This document shows positions 35,821-47,143 of a stretch of DNA of 64,000 nt, piece after piece. Within the stretch, counting starts at the first letter, position 1; every line of letters begins with the position of its first letter. The translations under genes were made by a program, and so were the position numbers. Where the stretch lies: positions 2,172,164 through 2,236,163 of the forward strand of contig JAJEKV010000053.1 of assembly GCA_021234155.1 (NCBI GenBank). Reading direction: 5' to 3'. Under the pieces are notes generated by a model. The model was not told where the DNA came from and did no database searches. It was given only the letters and a program-made list of their open reading frames with translations. The stretch is from Isoetes taiwanensis. Taxonomy: Eukaryota; Streptophyta; Lycopodiopsida; Isoetales; Isoetaceae.

Positions 35821-38628
35821 ATGGAATGGCGCCGAAAAGGGCTCAATAACAGGTCTCCTAGCATAAAAAAGGGTTGTGGATTCGATATATGTATTAGAAT
35901 CGCTTCTGCAGCTTGTATCTTAGGGATTTGGTACCTCTTAACAGTCGGACCCGAGTCTTGCTTCTACAGATTTCATGAAAAGGACAAAAGAAAGCTGCCT
36001 AGGAGCTTAATCTGCCTTGGATGTGCGTTTCACAGGTTGAGTATGAAAACCCTATGTGATCGTTGCTTGCTTACTTATTGCACTTGCTCAGAAAAGAAAG
36101 AATTAGAAAATGTATTATGGCAATACAGCTCAAATAAAGTGTGGGCCTTCTTTTCGCCATTGTTTGGAAGCTAACGACACAGATGATTGCTCTTCATCTG
36201 ACAACGGAAAATTTCTGATTCAAAATTTGGCCAATAGCGTAAATTTGTCCTCTAGCGCAGAGCTTGTGAAGCGAAGTAGTGATAATGAGGCATGCATGAT
36301 ACATTCCAGGTGTTGTTATTGTAATTCACCTCTAACGCCAACTGAAGCAGCTAGTTACCGGTCTGTAAAGAGAAAGTTCGCAAGAATACTGTGCCAAGAA
36401 GATTGTAACGGCGAGTATTTCATACAAGGATCAAGTGGACCTGAGCGATCTATGAGTGGGATAGAGGACGAGTGTTCTAAATGTAGTAAGGTGGATTGGT
36501 ACAAGGAACCGAGCTTGAAAAAATCACCCAAAAAACAGAAGGAAGAAGACGATTCTATCATAGTGCATAATGATGAGGACTTTGATTTTAGGGGTACCAT
36601 GAACGGGGATAATGCAGGAAAACAAGTTTGCATCGAAAATGGGTCTGATGAGATTGCCAAGCTGCGGGAAGCTCTTTCAGCGGAGCGGGCAGCAATTGAT
36701 GCACTGTATGTTGAACTTGAAGAAGAAAGGAATGCAGCTGCAGTTGCAGCTAATGAGACCATGGCAATGATTACTCGCTTGCAGGAAGAAAAAGCTGCTG
36801 TGCAGATGGAAGCTACACAGTATACGCGCATGGTGGAAGAGAAAGCAGAATATGATCAAGAAGCCATTACCATGCTAAAGGACTTTCTTGCCAGGATTGA
36901 GGAGGAAAAGTGTGCTTTGGAAAGGGAGGTGGAGCTTTACAGGAGCAGGTTTCTTGGCAGGAGAAGAAGATACATGCCTTTGGGCACAGAAGCTTACTGT
37001 CTTGAAAATTCAGATTCAAGAACCTTTGTTCGTGAGGAAGAAATCTGTTGGGATAGTGATGAGTTTAGGACCCCATATACATGCATGGCAGAAAGTGAAG
37101 CCACAATGGACCAGAGATACTTGAACAAAAGTAGGCCGAATGCTTACAGGGAAGGGAGGAACTTGGCTGATTCTTTTTTTTTTCTACACCGAGGGATTTA
37201 GAACAGATTCATTTGATGAATCCTCAGGAGTTATGATGCAGGATTCTCAGGCCAAGGGCTCACATAAAGTCACAAGCAGAAAGTTGTGGTTTTGGACTAT
37301 GGGAAGATATGCCTTCAATTGGAAGTAAAGAAGGGAATGATGAGACATTGAAAAAGTTCAAGAAACATGGCAGCCACGATGAGAGAACTCCAGTTTCCAT
37401 GTATAACACTTACAGTCCCATTCCTTCTAGGGACTCATTTCCCAGTATGAAAAAGCAGGCAGTGGGAGAGGGCTAGTGGTGAGGATTATGTGTCTCTTAA
37501 TGCTTCTGTAAGGGCACCCTTGCCAACTGAAACAGCAAGTCCTCCATACTGGGAAGAGACTGCCGGGTCACAGGAGCATGTTGTTTATGAGGTACAGCCA
37601 GAGGCTAATGGAGCAAGCTGCGAGTCAGAGTTTTTGGAGAGATTTGGCTCAAGCTTGAGAAGAAGTAAGTCATCCTCCCAGGCTTCAGGCCCTGGAAATA
37701 GGAGCAGGGACTTCTGTGGTTCTAGAAGCCTTGAGGAGATTCTTGATGAGACATGGTACACATCTATGGCTGAGAAAGATGTCAGTACTGGAGCCAATGG
37801 CAGGATGCAGACAAGTACTGGGTCCACAGGTTTAGCAGACCGTCTTGGCAAACCAGAAACAAGAGAATCCATGGATATAGATTGGGCAAAGAATATGCAT
37901 GTCATGCATTTTGCAGACATTTGTCAGTCAAAGGAAGATGACAAAATTTCTGTTGAAGAGCAGCTTAAGCAATTGAATGGACGACTACAGTCTTTAGAAG
38001 GTGATAGGGAGCTTATGAGGCGCACACTCAGTTCCTTGAAGAGGGAGAGTGGAGAAATGAAGTTGTTGCAAGATATAGCCCATGAATTACGACAAATACG
38101 AGGAGTCGAAAGTGCAAGGGTTGATACCAGGGATCTAATGCCACATGAAGGAGCTTCCTTTACCTTTTCGTTTAAGGTTTGTATTGTGTTCATGAAAATT
38201 ATGTTTTTAGCCAACAACTACTTATTTTTATATGATTTTCAGGGATTCTTATCATTCAATGGTCTGCGGCGTAATTTGCACACCCAGTTAAATAAGTATG
38301 TCAGTTACCACAATAGTGTCTATATGTTCCCCATTTCTCTTCTCCTGACGTGCTTTTGGAATTATGGTTTAGGTTGGCATGTCTCTTCCTAAAGCATCCT
38401 GATGCTGCTGGTTTAACATATGGAGACCCTGTTGGTTTGTCATATCTGCTCGAGAATTCGCAAAAGCCACAGGCATTAACGAGATCAATGAGATCTGATC
38501 TACCTCATTTGCTAAGGGGCCAACGTGATTCACTTTCTCAGGATCCTCTTCTTTCTCACCAAAGCATGGACTGGTCGATGGATGCTCGCGGTAGATCTGA
38601 GACGGCTTTTAATGGTTGGGACTATTAG
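35821..38628 (+). CDS. GTD-binding (DUF593) myosin-binding-type protein
   Basis: Plant membrane protein family that binds the globular tail of class XI myosins. The start ATG is 35,821. The N-terminus has a hydrophobic segment (about residues 24-43) and a cysteine cluster CLGC...LCDRC...CTC. The GTD-binding coiled coil is at 36,650-36,955, from EIAKLREALSAERAAIDALY through MLKDFLARIEEEKCALEREV to LYRSRF. A second coiled coil, EEQLKQLNGRLQSLEGDREL, lies near 37,960. Introns are 38,177-38,242 (GTTTGT...TTTCAG, phase 0) and 38,296-38,372 (GTATGT...GTTTAG); splicing joins GFLSFNGLRRNLHTQLNK to LACLFLKHPDAAGL, and the frame ends at TAG 38,626. The large first exon changes frame four times: 36,107-36,174, at the T10 run near 37,175, 37,230-37,300, and 37,440-37,480. 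All four are net +1. Sequencing error is likelier than a pseudogene given the intact splice sites and long stop-free stretches. Confidence 0.85.
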
Positions 38629-40590
38629 AGCTGCTTCGAATATGTTTCTGAAGAAATTTTGAGGAATATGTCGGTCTCTGACATATTTGTAACATTGTAC
38701 ATGATGATAGAGATTCTTGCATAGAAATGTACAGGGCGACTTTAGTGCCAATTTATCCATACTTTTTGAAATTTGGTTTGATCACCATTTTTCATTTTGT
38801 ACCTGGTGAACCGTTTAAAAAATTGGGCCAAGTGAATCTGGTCTAATGCTTGATTGGTCCTGTGCAGGTGTCCCAAAACATGTTCTAATGATGTTGCTGC
38901 TTGAATCCAGGGTGATGCAATCAACTTAAATTGCGTAGGTATTTTCACTTCTATTAGTGCGCGTACTTCTCGTGGATCTTTTTTGTGTAATTTGCATAGA
39001 TTTCCACGCCCCTTGTGTTTTGGCTTATGAGTACAGAAGCCCAATAGGGATGTCGATATAAGAGGTCTGATTTTGCACAATAGGTTTCTTAATGGACTTT
39101 GCATAATATGTTTCACTTCTTGGGCTTCTATGTGCTTTCTGTTGTGATGCAGCAATTTCTAACGCGATTGACTTTGTTGTCATGTACATTTTGTTGCATT
39201 CATAAATTTGACAAGCTCTTGCAGTGTTAAAACATTGTTCTTTGTAATCTTCATGCGAAACTGGCGTACGTGGCACTGGTCCAATTCTGCGGTTTATTCA
39301 ACTGGGAAGGCAAATTTGGGAATTCCCTATTTTATGCTTCTATTTTCTTCTAGACTTTTTTCAGGAGAACTGAAGATTGGAATTTTCCTTATTATCTGGA
39401 ACAAAGTCTAGCAACAATTTGGAATGGGTTCAAATTGAACTGTGCATTACATGTGGATTGTGACAACATTTGCTTATTGAATTCAATAATAACACTCTTC
39501 CCTTCAAATTCTTGTACAAAGTCGTGGAACTGCAGTAGCGTGTTGCTCAAATGTGGTTAAAATAGAAACTGTAGTTGGATTGGCCAAAGTTAGGCTCCTT
39601 CCGGAGCATTTCCCTTATGCATGAAAAATGATGGCCTTTGATGGCCTTTGCTCTTCCTTGTCAAAACTTTCTCTCTCCCAAAAGAAGATTTTAAAGGATG
39701 AAGACTCTCGACAATATAACGAACCCTAGAAGACTATGATGACTTGCTCTAAAGTAGTCCCATCACTATTTACTATTGCCCTCTCACTATTTACTATTGC
39801 CCTCTCTCTTAGTATTGCCCTCTCACTATTTACTATTGCCCTCTCTCTTAGTGTGACGAGCTTGCAGAGTTGGCAACTTGGGATCTTGGCAAAACTTGCA
39901 CTAATTTTAGGTTGATAGTATTGGTGAAGACTTGCACTAATTTTAGGTTGATAGTATTGGTGAAGAATTGAATACTCTTTTTGCACAGTTGAAATTACAT
40001 ACTCTAATCTCAAGGGCCAAGTGCTTATGAATTCAATGTAATAATGTTAACATCCAATAAATCAACATTCTCAATCGAGACAACATCCAACTTTAGCAAA
40101 TCAGCCTGATAAACCACGATCCCCAGCAACACTGTCTTGATTCGCCTGACTATTGCCTTGCTTATTCACTGCACATGCACTCACTGGGGTTAGTCTTCGT
40201 GACTAAGTGGGGATCTCTGGCTGCCTCTGCATGCATGGAAACACTATGGAAACTTGGGTAACAAGGACAAGCAAACAAAAGATCCTATATGAGCATAATA
40301 CTAGACAATGACAACATGATCAAATGAAATACAATACATGAGCATCAGAAGGAAATAACATAGCCAAAATACTAGCATATAGCTCCAGGACAATCATTAG
40401 AGCTCCAATACTCGCCGTTACAATCATATTTTTTTGTATTTCCACGTCATATTGGAGGTATAAATGAAGGTATTATTACCACACAAGGCTATATCTTTCC
40501 CAACCCTTCTAAATCTCCAGAAGTGCAGGGGTCTAATATATGTGAACACGTGGCTAAGAAGGTAGTTAATACGTTTCCTTTGTTTTTAAT
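38629..40590. other. 3' flank of the GTD gene and simple repeats
   Basis: The first few hundred bases probably include the gene's 3' untranslated region; no clear AATAAA was chosen. At 39,760-39,855 CTATTGCCCTCTC recurs four times with TTTACTATTG and TCTTAGT spacers. At 39,894-39,965 a 36-base unit starting ACTTGCACTAATTTTAGGTT is present twice in tandem. Minus-strand frames antisense to the gene's 3' region are not supported. Confidence 0.45.
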
Positions 40591-40596
40591 ATTTAA

Positions 40597-40625
40597 CTAG
40601 AAACGTGTGCCCGGCGATGCCGGGC
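40597..40625 (-). mobile_element. Helitron 3' terminus
   Basis: On the minus strand: hairpin GCCCGGCATCGCCGGGC (7-bp perfect stem, 3-base loop, 40,625-40,609), 8 bases of spacer, then CTAG at 40,600-40,597 followed by T. This is the canonical Helitron end: a hairpin about 10 bases before CTRR, with insertion before T. The element body must extend toward higher coordinates. Its 5' TC end was not identified and no Rep gene is visible beside it, so a non-autonomous copy is likely. Confidence 0.7.
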
Positions 40626-43600
40626 ATTATTACTGGGCGTGTGGACTGAGTAGACATAATAGAGTTTGTAGGTAGAATAAAGAGTTGTAAATTTAATTGT
40701 GTTCGTAGATGTAATGGAGTGCCGAGCATAAAGGGTTTTTGAATTGGTGCTTGTGATTCGTAGGAGATAGTAGATCTAATGTTTAGTCAACATAATTGCA
40801 ATTGGAGTGTAGTGGAAGATTGGATATTGGCATTGTAGGCACATGTGTATAATATGGTGGAATCGAAGGTGGAAAATAGGTGCATGTGCACACGTACTTT
40901 CTTGGATTGATGGTGTTTCTGGATTGATCGTGGATAATGTGCTTGCAAACATCATATTGGCCCAAGATGCTGGCTGAACCATTTCCAACTGGAATTGATT
41001 TAATGTTTGGGTCTTTTGCACATTCATTTCATGTTCTGGAACAATGTGCAGTATAGGAGTGCAATATTACCTGCCATTATATGTCCCAGCATTTTGCTTG
41101 CAAGAGATGGAGCACTCTAGATTATGTAGCTTCCTTCTTAAAATGGCAAATTGAGTTACAAATGATAAAAATCATTGCATCAAGCACATTATGGACCCTA
41201 AATCTCAAAATGGTGGTGGCCAAGTCAACCAGTAAATCTACCACCAATAGCGTGTAAACTTCTCCATCAATTCAAATTCATCCATCAATTCATCTCTTTG
41301 TTTTAACCTTGTTAATGATTCTAGTGGGTTTTTCTAGTAGGAGTCCCAATATCTTTCAGTTAAAATATCCTTAGTAGAGAGGAAGGGACTTTCAGCATCC
41401 TTATCCAATAATTCAACAATTGACTCGTCATGTCTTATCCAGTGATCCCTTTACTGGCAGGACTGGATTCTACCCAGATTCACAAATGAAGTGTTATTCA
41501 AGAAATACTGAACACTGCGATGGTAACTGCACATGAAAAGTTAAGTATGAAGCTTGGCAGAAGTCTAGATGCAATTATTTGTTTCACTTCCTGAACCTTT
41601 GCTAAGCAGATTCAAATATCAAAAAGAAAAAAGAAAGAAATTCTATGACTTAGAAAAGCTGGACATGTCAACAGAAGTTATATTTGTTTGGTAAGCTATG
41701 CTTCGGCCCTGTTCTTTAAATTCCCTTCTCCCTTTTTTTTCCCTTTTAAGTACAAAAGCATGCACATTTTAGACTTGTCATATACTATGAGTGGTGCACA
41801 TTTAAACAATTGCAATAGCACATTTAAACAATTGCAATAGCGTTCAGATCATATGCAAAGGTTTTTCTTCTCTTAACCCAACTTTTCCATCGATTGCAAT
41901 CACTTGTAGATACCTCATATCCAAAGATTTTTCTTGCTTTTAACCCAACTTTTCCATCCTACACATGCTCTAAGCGAGTTTCTCTTACACGTAGGCTAAG
42001 TGAGAAATGATACAACTTTATTGTAACAATACAACTTTATTGCATCATAAGTCCTATATATACATAAATAGTAGACCTCTTGTCCCATTGGGCACACCTT
42101 GTGGCTTCATTACTGACATCAATATTAAAAGCATATTCGAAACCAGTATTTTTTTTTTATGAAATTGCAATGCAGAGAACAATGTGGCAAGATAAAACCA
42201 CCTTTGAAAATTTGTGCCAGATTGCAATTGCAATGCACAACCACCTTGACCATACCCAGCTCATAAAAAAATTAATTTACATTTACATTATCAATCCTTG
42301 AGCTCCTTAAGACTATAACAATGCATTTTTAAGCAAAATGCCCATGAATAAAATAACTGGAAAACCAAACATGAAAATAAGAAAACTCGTGATGGCAGCA
42401 TGCCCTTTGCCACAGTGATTCTCTGTTGAAACTTAAGAGAAGCATTTTCAAGCAGGGCCTATTCTGCTAGCTTTTTTTCCCCTTTAAGCCATCGTTTGTG
42501 GGTTTTGATACAAACTGCTACTCATAAGAGGATCCCCTGGGCAGATTGTTGCAAACTTGGACATGATCATTGCAAGCGTGGAGGTGATCAGTAAGAACAA
42601 TATATATAGCCCTAACTTTGAGAATATGCAAGTATCAGTAAGGTAATCTAAAATTATCACAATCTCAGCTCTTGTTCTACGTTGTGATATGCAGCTACCC
42701 AATGTAGGATTAGAGTCGATCTCCGATTCTAGTAGCTCGATCAAAGATGAGAGATCTTGGACTATATAATCCCCAAAGCAACCAAATAATCAATTTTAAT
42801 GAAATGTAAGCATAGGACTTCTCTTCATATTTCTCTTTGGAAATGTAAGCATACTTCTCTTCGGTCTTTTACAAATATTCGTTTAGGTAGCATTTGCAGC
42901 TCCTCCAAATATTACCAGCCAATCTGCATTCATAATCCATGATAGACCTTGTTAAACTATACAAAGAAAAAAATTGAATACATGGTTATAGGCAAAGTCC
43001 AATCGAACATGAAATCAAAGCAAGCCTGTCTACACCTTTCCTCGACTCAATCCCCATTATGCTCCTTGCACCTGCCCTCTGTCCAAATATCAACCATATA
43101 ATTTACTCAAAGCATGAAACCATTAAAATAATGAGATAATATTACCATTATGAAAAGCATAAGTATATGACTATACCTAGCTTTTATGTATTGCACAGTG
43201 AGAAATGGCACAAACTCTCGAGGATGTTTTACTTGAAGACCAAAAATCAGAAAGCCAAGGAAATGTCTCCACAATATTTCATATTGGAAAACATATTCCA
43301 AACTTATGTTTGCTCGCAGAAAGAAAGACACATTTAATCAATGTTAAAATGAGAAGCAAAATGATGAATCAACATATTTTGGTGTAATATAACCAGTACA
43401 TGGAAGATGGAAATGTTTGATTACATCCTATACAACACTTTTTATTGGAATCACATACCAGTCTAGTTTAGTCCTTTTCAATTGCTCATTGCCTACAAAA
43501 GCATCAGAATTGTCTATGATCAGAGCACCATTTGCTAACACAAATTCTTCATGAGTTACGATTAGATTGTACATCCCATGTGTTACTATTAATGGATGAG

Positions 43601-44600
43601 AGATACACTTAAGGGCAAAGACTCTCAATTTAAATTGAAGAGATCACGAAAGGGGATAAATATCATTCAACAAACAATGTAACCGGTCATATCCAATAAT
43701 GTACCTATATTGAATTTGTAGCTAAAAGGCTTTGCATGGAACTTGTGCGCAACTCCATTAATTTGGCTCATTCTGGTGGCCTGTACAAATGAATAAGATT
43801 ATTAGACATCTTAGAAGGAAGCCAGATAAACGTACATTGAGTGCATGTTTAAAAAGAAATTCAGCAAAGTAGTACTTGGAAAGATCTTGTTGAAATGAAT
43901 TTGAAATTGAAAAATGAACTATTTGCAGCTGGATACACAATAGCACATTTTGAATAAGTAAATTTCCTGCTGCTAAAATCTATATATGCCCCTCGATGAA
44001 ACAAGAAATCTGTAATACAAAAGCTCAACCTAAGAGGAGGAGACAACAAGAAAAAAGGGCTTTTCTAGCTTCCGACCATGGTCAGCTCAAAGCTCCACGG
44101 AGAAAAAACCATGTTGCATAAAATGATAATCTAAAAATAAAATTTAGAAGTGCTACAATGTGCCTTAGACTTTCTTTGGAACATGACCTCTGCTGCATTT
44201 TAACCAAGAACTCTAAGCCTAACAAATCGGCCTCAATTATCTCTCATTTTTTGAACGCAGAGCACAAACCCTAAGCATACAGGCTTTTGACTTTTGATGT
44301 GAAATCCAAAGCTGAAGCTCTTGAATCGATTCAAAAATTGCAAGAGCCTAAAAAGTCTATCGATTGTCCTGCATGACATATAGAAGAAGCATGGAAAATA
44401 AAACATGGTTTAGGTGGAGTTCTACCTGCTCAACCGATTCTTCTAGAAAAACAAAATCCCTGATGAATCCGGAAATGGATCAACGCTTTGAAAATGCTTT
44501 GAAGATTCTCCCTCTACGCTCCTCCCAATTTATTAGCTAGAAACAAATGATGGGAGGGAAGGAGAATCCTCGGCCATAACTTCTCGGCCTCTTACCCATA
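40626..44600. other. AT-rich stretch, probably Helitron body and intergenic
   Basis: No coding sequence recognised on either strand; frames are under 90 codons and lack motifs. A 26-base block around CACATTTAAACAATTGCAAT is tandemly doubled at 41,795-41,842, and AACCCAACTTTTCCATC recurs at 41,875 and 41,945. The right end of the element whose 3' terminus is at 40.6 kb must fall in or beyond this stretch. Confidence 0.4.
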
Positions 44601-44604
44601 TTGA

Positions 44605-44745
44605 CCCCTCGGAAAAATGCTTCTTTGCCTAAAAAACTTAACTCTGTATGCTTGAAACTGAAAATGCATCACATTGCCAGCTCTTCGACCCCTCAGAAAA
44701 ATGCTCCTTTGCCTAAAAAACTTAACTCTGTATGCCTAAAAAGCA
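44605..44745 (+). repeat. Two-copy direct repeat
   Basis: GACCCCTCGGAAAAATGC at about 44,604 and GACCCCTCAGAAAAATGC at about 44,688 each lead into TTGCCTAAAAAACTTAACTC. The 113-codon plus-strand frame across both copies owes its length to this repeat and shows no family motif. Confidence 0.75.
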
Positions 44746-44918
44746 CACGACCCAGCTCAAGCTTAAGCATCCAAAATCGTGGGCGCCAAATAGAAGCGCA
44801 GGGAGGAAGACAATTCATATCAAGTTCTTGGAGCTCGCAACATTCAAAAGCTCCGCCAGTTCAAAACCTAGCAATCAATGCTGCCAGCCCGCGTCCCGCA
44901 AGGGGAGCTGCAAGCGGG

Positions 44919-44958
44919 AAGGGAACGCCGCATGCGGCGTAACATGCGGCGTTCCCTT
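44919..44958. repeat. 16-bp perfect inverted repeat
   Basis: AAGGGAACGCCGCATG (44,919-44,934) and CATGCGGCGTTCCCTT (44,943-44,958), separated by CGGCGTAA. It is GC-rich against AT-rich flanks. No CTRR follows at the Helitron distance, so I do not call it a Helitron end. Confidence 0.85.
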
Positions 44959-44999
44959 GCACGCAACCCAACCACATCCCAAAATAAAAAAGAAGATAA

Positions 45000-46530
45000 T
45001 CATATAGAATGATTGATAAAAGATATGGTCACACGTCTACTTCAATATTTCTCCCCAATCAGAACGAATGTAGTCCGAATGAGCTACTCGAGGTCGAGGT
45101 GTTCGAGGCCGATTTCTGCCTTCACTTCACACTTGCCGAATCATCCCAGGCAAGATTGTCTTCTTGGAGAAGAATTTTTTTACATTGATTTATAGATTAA
45201 GGTAGAAACTCCTGGCCTAATCTCTCCGTCCCTCATTTCAAAATTCAAATATTTGAATTGCTAGACGTCCCTCCTAATCTGAATTTAAACATTTGAATTG
45301 CTGGATATCCCTCCCAATTTGAATTCAAACATCTGGATTGTGATATAAATTATACCAGAGAAACTAAGAGAAATGGGTTTGATTGATTGCTATGGTCCAA
45401 ATTGTCATTCGGCTTCCTTCACAGGATTATGCCCAGACTTGGAACATAAGGAATGGTGGCTTCAAACAAAAGGATTTGGATGAAAATTTGTTGAGATTAT
45501 CTAGAGCAAACCATGCTGGTATATGGGCTAAAGGGAAAATCTATCCTCGTAATCCTTTCACAAGAAAGTATCCAGACTTTCAATCTGTTACAGGGCTTTT
45601 GAAGTTTGCTTGTGAGGGCTAGGGCCTTCTAGGCTACTATGAAAGCATGGTGAATTATTATATGCAACTATCATAGCATAACCTGAAGTTGCAACAAGAT
45701 TTCTAGTTTGAAAGTAAGCAATGATGCTTCAATTGGAGAGTACGAAATCAACGTCATATAGTATTTCGCTTGAAATCTTATAGTATTTTGCGAATCTTGT
45801 TATACAGTATAGCAAATTTTGTACTTGCATACCCCACAAACGAGGAACTTTACGTACGGTGTAGATTAAGGAATAAGGGGTGAATATGCCTATCCAACAG
45901 CTCTCGTTGCCCGGAGTCACCCCCCGTGTGAATATGCACCCAAACCAAAGGGGGTTTGAGGGGGATTTTAATTTAAATGTGTTGGACCCAATGGTTGTGT
46001 TAATTAATGTCAATGGTAGTTATGTGTTGGTTGTTAATGTCAATGGTTGTTATGTGTTGGTTGTTATGTGTTGGGGGATTTAATGGTTGGATGTTAATTG
46101 GATAAAAATTTTAGAATTCAAACCAGAAAAAAAACTAGAATTCATTTGAGGCTTTCATCACCTGTAGCTTTTGAATTTCATCACAATAAAACAAATAGAA
46201 CATAAGTAAAACTTACCATAAAGATAGAGCATTAATCCCATTATTATTCGAGAAAGTCATAAAGTTTGCAACACCCATACACAAACATTTTTCAAGCTGG
46301 AATTTAACAATGACCTTTGGCCTCCATGGATTCTTGTGGTGAGAAACCAAAGTGGGAAACTTTTCTGCTTGTTAGCACAAGGATCTAGAAGCCTTGGAAT
46401 TTGCTTAATAACTGCCTCAAAATCTAAAAATGCATGGTAATTTTTTGCAAGCTTTATTCGGAATGAGCCATAAAACAATATCCAATAGCGCAATCCTGTA
46501 TTAACCAACTGGTAGGATGTGAAAGCCTAC
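45000..46530. other. Intergenic stretch with a small open frame and short repeats
   Basis: A plus-strand 79-codon frame at 45,383-45,622 (WNIRNGGFKQKDLDENLLRL, ending GLLKFACEG) has coding-like composition but no recognised family. At 45,990-46,080 TGTCAATGGT and TATGTGTTGGTTGTTA recur several times. Two ATTTGAATTGCTxGA blocks lie at 45,250-45,340. Confidence 0.35.
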
Positions 46531-46531
46531 C

Positions 46532-46960
46532 AAACCCGGCCGAAAAATTGATGTTTTAGCATAGATAACTTAACCAAACATATCCACATCATACACTATC
46601 AAAAAGATCTCGGAGAGAGCTTTCCAAGGCAATAAAAATCATCTAAAACAGAGCTCTGGATCAAAAGTTATGATACGAAATGTGTTGCCGGCGGGGAAAC
46701 TGCACTACATGCGCCCTTCAAGCCCTTCATGTGCCCAACCCGGCCGAAAAATTGCTGTTTTTGCATAGATAACTTAACCAAACATATCCATATCATACAC
46801 TATCAAAAAGATCTCGGAGAGAGCTTTTTGAACATAATAAAATCATCTAAAATGAGCTCGGATCAAAAGTTATGATAAGAAATGTGTTGCCGGTGGGGAA
46901 ACTGCACTACATGCGCCCTTCAAGCCCTTCATGCGCCCTTCAAGCCCTTCATGTGCCCAT
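46532..46960 (+). repeat. 205-base tandem repeat, two copies
   Basis: AACCCGGCCGAAAAATTG starts at 46,532 and again at 46,737. Both copies continue through TATCAAAAAGATCTCGGAGA and AATGTGTTGCCGG to TTCAAGCCCTTCATGTGCCC. Copy 2 holds an extra internal doubling of a 20-base ATGCGCCCTTCAAGCCCTTC unit. Confidence 0.9.
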
Positions 46961-47076
46961 TATGCACCACACACACAAAAAGAGGGCTTTTGTTGTGAGC
47001 CATTGGTTGTTGACCATTATGCACCACACGCACAAAAAAATGGCTTTTGTTGTGAGCCATTGGTTGTTGACCATTG
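46955..47076 (+). repeat. ~57-base tandem repeat, two copies
   Basis: ATTATGCACCACAC opens each copy (about 46,958 and 47,013), followed by ACAAAAA, GGCTTTTGTTGTGAGCCATT and GGTTGTTGACCATT. The 91-codon open frame here is produced by this repeat. Confidence 0.9.
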
Positions 47077-47143
47077 AAAAAAAAAGGCTAAAATCAATGG
47101 CTCAGAAATGGTGCACTCTAGATGTACGCATTAGTACATCCAT

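Noticed and set aside
36355-36831. 158-codon minus-strand frame
   Set aside because: It is the antisense shadow of the GTD-binding exon.
38742-39276. 137- and 83-codon minus-strand frames downstream of the GTD gene
   Set aside because: They are antisense to the probable 3' untranslated region, with no recognised domain.
39745-39965. CRISPR-like spaced repeats
   Set aside because: They are plain tandem duplications with no unique spacers; the sequence is eukaryotic.
44919-44958. Helitron 3' hairpin
   Set aside because: No CTRR within the expected 8-12 bases of either side.
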